NCBI RefSeq assembly: GCF_001976065.1
Contig: NZ_MNAH01000001.1
Span: forward strand, 1,276,065-1,340,064
Origin: Pseudomonas putida
Lineage (GTDB): Bacteria; Pseudomonadota; Gammaproteobacteria; Pseudomonadales; Pseudomonadaceae
DNA length: 64,000 nt
Direction of reading: 5' to 3'
The notes below the pieces were generated by a model. The model ran no database searches, was not told the DNA's origin, and saw only the letters and a list, made by a program, of their open reading frames with translations. Shown here piece by piece: positions 61,193 to 64,000 of this stretch; within the stretch, counting starts at the first letter, position 1; each line of letters starts with the position of its first letter. The translations under genes and the position numbers were made by a program.

Positions 61193-61573
61193 ATGGCAAA
61201 CCAAGACCTGACCTTCGTTCCCGATCCCGATGCGGACTCCATTTCCTCCGACGTCGCCGGTTTCGGCGGCATGCTGGTCTCCACCCAGATTCCGACCCGT
61301 GCCGATGGCAGCCTTGAACTGGGCGATATCACCCTGCAAAGCGAATGCACCCTGCAGGCGTTGAAAGTGGCGCTGGAGCGCGCCGGCAGTTCCATGGACC
61401 GGGTGCTGCACCTGACCATCTACCTCACCGACATGGCCGACCGCGCCGCGTTCAACGAGGTCTACAAGCGCTTCTTCGCCAAGCCGTGGCCAGTACGCGC
61501 CGCAGTGGGTGTAGCGTCTCTGGCGGTGGAAGGGATGCGGGTGGAAGTCACCGCAATGGCCGCCAAAGCCTAA
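61193..61573 (+). CDS. RidA (YjgF/YER057c/UK114) family protein
   Basis: A 126-residue RidA-family protein ending with the conserved RAAVGVASLAVEGMRVEVTAMA segment that includes the arginine binding the substrate carboxylate. RidA hydrolyses reactive enamine/imine intermediates; some paralogues act in specific catabolic pathways. It is 97 bp after the adenylation-acyltransferase gene on the same strand. The link, if any, is not clear. Confidence 0.88.
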   Translation: MANQDLTFVPDPDADSISSDVAGFGGMLVSTQIPTRADGSLELGDITLQSECTLQALKVALERAGSSMDRVLHLTIYLTDMADRAAFNEVYKRFFAKPWPVRAAVGVASLAVEGMRVEVTAMAAKA

Positions 61574-61593
61574 CTGTAATCCCACACGCGAAC

Positions 61594-61681
61594 CTGTAGG
61601 AGCTGGCTTGCCAGCGAAGAGGCCCCGAAATAGCAACGCAATACTCAAGGCCGCCTTCGCTGGCAAGCCAGCTCCTACAAG
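61594..61681. repeat. Paired inverted REP element
   Basis: CCTGTAGGAGCTGGCTTGCCAGCGAAGAGGC and the inverted GCCTTCGCTGGCAAGCCAGCTCCTAC bracket a linker with a GCAATACTCAAG core like that at 49.5 kb. It lies between the RidA gene and the rlhA gene. Confidence 0.93.
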
Positions 61682-61808
61682 GGGTTTGTGGTACGCGCAG
61701 GCGCATCTTCGCGCCCGGAACCCGCCACCTGGCAGTACACGGGTGCCGCCTGGGCATTTCACCGCTACAATGCGCGCCTCGACCGTGACAGCCTGACTAA
61801 AAAATATT

Positions 61809-63806
61809 ATGTCCCTGCCCAAACATCACCTGGAATTGCTCAGCCCCGCCCGTGACGTGGCGATCGCCCGCGAGGCCATCCTGCATGGCGCCGATGCCGT
61901 CTACCTTGGCGGCCCAAGCTTCGGCGCCCGGCATAACGCCTGCAACGAGGTGAGCGATATCGCCGCACTGGTGGAGTTCGCCCATCGCTACCACGCCCGG
62001 GTGTTCACCACGATCAATACGATCCTGCACGACAATGAGCTGGAGCCGGCACGCAAGCTGATCCATGAGTTGTACGACGCCGGCGTCGATGCGCTGATCG
62101 TCCAGGACCTGGGCGTGATGGAACTGGACATCCCGCCGATCGAGCTGCACGCCAGCACCCAGACCGACATCCGCACCCTGGAGCGGGCGAAGTTCCTCGA
62201 CCAGGCCGGTTTTTCGCAACTGGTACTGGCCCGCGAGCTGAACCTGCAGGAAATCCGCGCCATTGCCGACGAAACCGAGGCTGCGATCGAGTTCTTCATC
62301 CACGGCGCGTTGTGCGTGGCGTTTTCCGGCCAGTGCAATATTTCCCACGCGCAGACCGGCCGCAGCGCCAACCGCGGTGACTGCTCCCAGGCCTGCCGCC
62401 TGCCGTACACCCTCAAGGACGAAAAGGGTGGGGTGATCGCCTACGAGAAGCACCTGCTGTCCATGAAGGACAACAACCAGAGCGCCAACATCCGCGCCCT
62501 GGTGGAAGCCGGCGTGCGCTCGTTCAAGATCGAAGGGCGCTACAAGGACATGGGCTACGTGAAGAACATCACCGCCTACTACCGCCAGCGCCTGGACGCT
62601 GTGCTTGAAGATCGTCCGGACCTCGCCCGCGCGTCCAGCGGCCGCACCGCGCATTTCTTCCTGCCCGACCCGGACAAGACCTTCCACCGTGGCAGCACCG
62701 ACTACTTCGTCAGCGAGCGCAAGATCGACATCGGCGCCTTCGACTCGCCGACCTTCACCGGCCTGCCGGTGGGCGTGGTGGAAAAAGTCGGCAAGCGCGA
62801 CCTGCTGGTGGTCACCCACGAGCCGCTGTCCAACGGTGACGGCCTCAACGTGCTGGTCAAGCGTGAAGTGGTGGGCTGGCGCACCAACATTGCCGAGCCC
62901 AAAGGCGAATTCGAAGAGGACGGCGAGAAACGCTATCGCTACCGGGTCGAGCCGAACGAGATGCCCAAGGGCTTGCACCAGTTGCGCCCGAATCACCCGT
63001 TGAGCCGCAACCTGGATCACAACTGGGCCCAGGCGCTGCAAAAGACCTCCGCCGAGCGCCGGATCGGTCTTTCCTGGCTGGCGCGCCTGCGTGAAGAGCG
63101 CCTGGAACTGACCGCCACCAGCGAAGAGGGCATCAGCGCCAGCGTCGCCCTGGAGGGGCCATTCGGCGTGGCCAACAAGCCGGAGCAGGCCCTGGACCAA
63201 CTGCACGATCTGCTGGGCCAACTGGGCACCACCGAGTACCACGCCACCAACGTCAAGCTGGACGCTCCGCAGGCGTTCTTCATCCCCAACTCGCAGCTCA
63301 AGGCCTTGCGCCGCGAAGTGATCGAAGCGCTGACCGTGGCACGCATTGCGGCCCACCCACGGGGCGGCCGCAAAGCCGAAACCACGCCGCCACCGGTGTA
63401 CCCGGAGTCGCACCTGTCGTTCCTGGCCAACGTCTATAACCAGAAGGCCCGCGACTTCTATCACCGTCACGGGGTGAAGCTGATCGACGCGGCCTATGAG
63501 GCCCATGAAGAGACGGGCGAAGTACCGGTGATGATCACCAAGCACTGCCTGCGGTTCTCCTTCAACCTGTGTCCCAAGCAGGCCAAGGGCGTGACGGGCG
63601 TGCGCACCAAGGTCGCGCCGATGCAGTTGATCCATGGCGACGAAGTGCTGACGTTGAAATTCGACTGCAAGCCTTGCGAGATGCACGTGATCGGTAAGAT
63701 GAAGGGGCACATCCTCGATCTGCCGCAACCGGGCAGCGTGCAGCAGGTCGTCGGGCACATCAGCCCCGAAGACCTGCTCAAGACCATCCATCGCGCACCC
63801 CACTGA
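61809..63806 (+). CDS. rlhA: Peptidase U32-family protein, 23S rRNA 5-hydroxycytidine C2501 synthase
   Basis: A 665-residue U32-family protein matching the long YdcP/RlhA form (E. coli about 650). The N-terminal region starts HLELLSPARDVAIAREAILHGADAVYLGG. The cysteine cluster region has HGALCVAFSGQC followed by NRGDCSQACRLPY, plausible iron-sulfur ligands. The C-terminal collagenase-like domain has FKIEGRYKDMGYV and ends near LDLPQPGSVQQV. The protein hydroxylates C2501 of 23S rRNA, using prephenate-dependent chemistry in E. coli. A perfect hairpin follows the stop. Confidence 0.9.
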   Translation: MSLPKHHLELLSPARDVAIAREAILHGADAVYLGGPSFGARHNACNEVSDIAALVEFAHRYHARVFTTINTILHDNELEPARKLIHELYDAGVDALIVQDLGVMELDIPPIELHASTQTDIRTLERAKFLDQAGFSQLVLARELNLQEIRAIADETEAAIEFFIHGALCVAFSGQCNISHAQTGRSANRGDCSQACRLPYTLKDEKGGVIAYEKHLLSMKDNNQSANIRALVEAGVRSFKIEGRYKDMGYVKNITAYYRQRLDAVLEDRPDLARASSGRTAHFFLPDPDKTFHRGSTDYFVSERKIDIGAFDSPTFTGLPVGVVEKVGKRDLLVVTHEPLSNGDGLNVLVKREVVGWRTNIAEPKGEFEEDGEKRYRYRVEPNEMPKGLHQLRPNHPLSRNLDHNWAQALQKTSAERRIGLSWLARLREERLELTATSEEGISASVALEGPFGVANKPEQALDQLHDLLGQLGTTEYHATNVKLDAPQAFFIPNSQLKALRREVIEALTVARIAAHPRGGRKAETTPPPVYPESHLSFLANVYNQKARDFYHRHGVKLIDAAYEAHEETGEVPVMITKHCLRFSFNLCPKQAKGVTGVRTKVAPMQLIHGDEVLTLKFDCKPCEMHVIGKMKGHILDLPQPGSVQQVVGHISPEDLLKTIHRAPH

Positions 63807-63812
63807 GTGATC

Positions 63813-63844
63813 GGCGAGCGCGCAGTCATGGCTGCGCGCTCGCC
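63813..63844. terminator. 13-bp perfect hairpin between convergent rlhA and katG
   Basis: GGCGAGCGCGCAG and CTGCGCGCTCGCC flank a six-base TCATGG loop, seven bases after the rlhA stop and 21 bases before the katG stop. The position and strength suit a bidirectional terminator although there is no long T-tract on either side. Confidence 0.75.
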
Positions 63845-63865
63845 CATTCACGCCGGGCGGTCAGC

Positions 63866-64000
<135 letters not shown>

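Noticed and set aside
61797..63851. A 684-codon open frame on the minus strand opposite rlhA
   Set aside because: It shows no recognisable domain and is biased to H, Q, G, V and L. rlhA on the other strand has conserved U32-family motifs and a proper end.

Overview
The window is high-GC DNA that reads like a plant- or soil-associated Pseudomonas of the fluorescens/putida type. The grounds are the many Pseudomonas-type REP elements (core GTAGGAGCNGGCTTGCNGGCGAA), the gene families present, dense gene packing and strong AGGAG-type ribosome binding sites. I see no rRNA, tRNA, CRISPR array, insertion sequence or prophage gene.

Region 1 (1-780) is non-coding: a 70-bp tandem array built on a half-REP, then a low-complexity intergenic element. 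Region 2 (780-20609) is a Wzx/Wzy-type exopolysaccharide locus. It holds galE, a secreted clan GH-A glycoside hydrolase, a Wzy/O-antigen ligase-like protein, a Wzx flippase, a 60-residue Tat-signal peptide paired with a GMC flavoprotein, two left-handed beta-helix acyltransferases, three GT2 enzymes, a GT4, a WecG/TagA (GT26) enzyme, a GT61, a GNAT-fold protein, a VirK/YbjX (DUF535) protein and a WcaJ-type initiating phosphotransferase. No Wza/Wzc-type export or chain-length gene is present in the window.

Region 3 (20946-35862) is catabolic. The genes aauB-E-D-A and a c-type cytochrome encode tryptophan-tryptophylquinone aromatic amine dehydrogenase. Beside them lies a complete iac set (iacA, B, I, H, C, D, E, F, then iacG) for indole-3-acetate breakdown towards catechol. 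A PAS histidine kinase and a FixJ-like response regulator bracket the iac genes, with an AraC-type regulator between. With the phenylacetaldehyde-dehydrogenase-like gene and cytochrome c at 44710-46602, the window could encode a route from tryptamine through indoleacetaldehyde and indoleacetate to catechol.

Region 4 (36083-46602) holds an amino-alcohol-like module (ethanolamine-permease-type carrier, class III PLP phospho-lyase-like enzyme, APH-fold kinase), a dCache chemoreceptor, an outer-membrane porin, a GT25 glycosyltransferase, and the cytochrome c plus aldehyde dehydrogenase pair. Region 5 (46752-64000) is mixed: a large MscS-family channel, a REP array, a tctCBA carboxylate transporter, a LysR regulator with an amine-oxidase-like flavoprotein and polyamine-type binding protein, an AhpD-like protein with an AraC regulator, a single-chain adenylation-carrier-acyltransferase membrane protein, a RidA protein, rlhA, and the 3' end of katG.

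The items I rate most worth following are the unusual single-chain A-PCP-acyltransferase-3 protein (58286-61096), the Tat-peptide/GMC pair inside the polysaccharide locus, the physical linkage of aromatic amine oxidation with auxin degradation, and the probable kinase/phospho-lyase amino-alcohol pathway.
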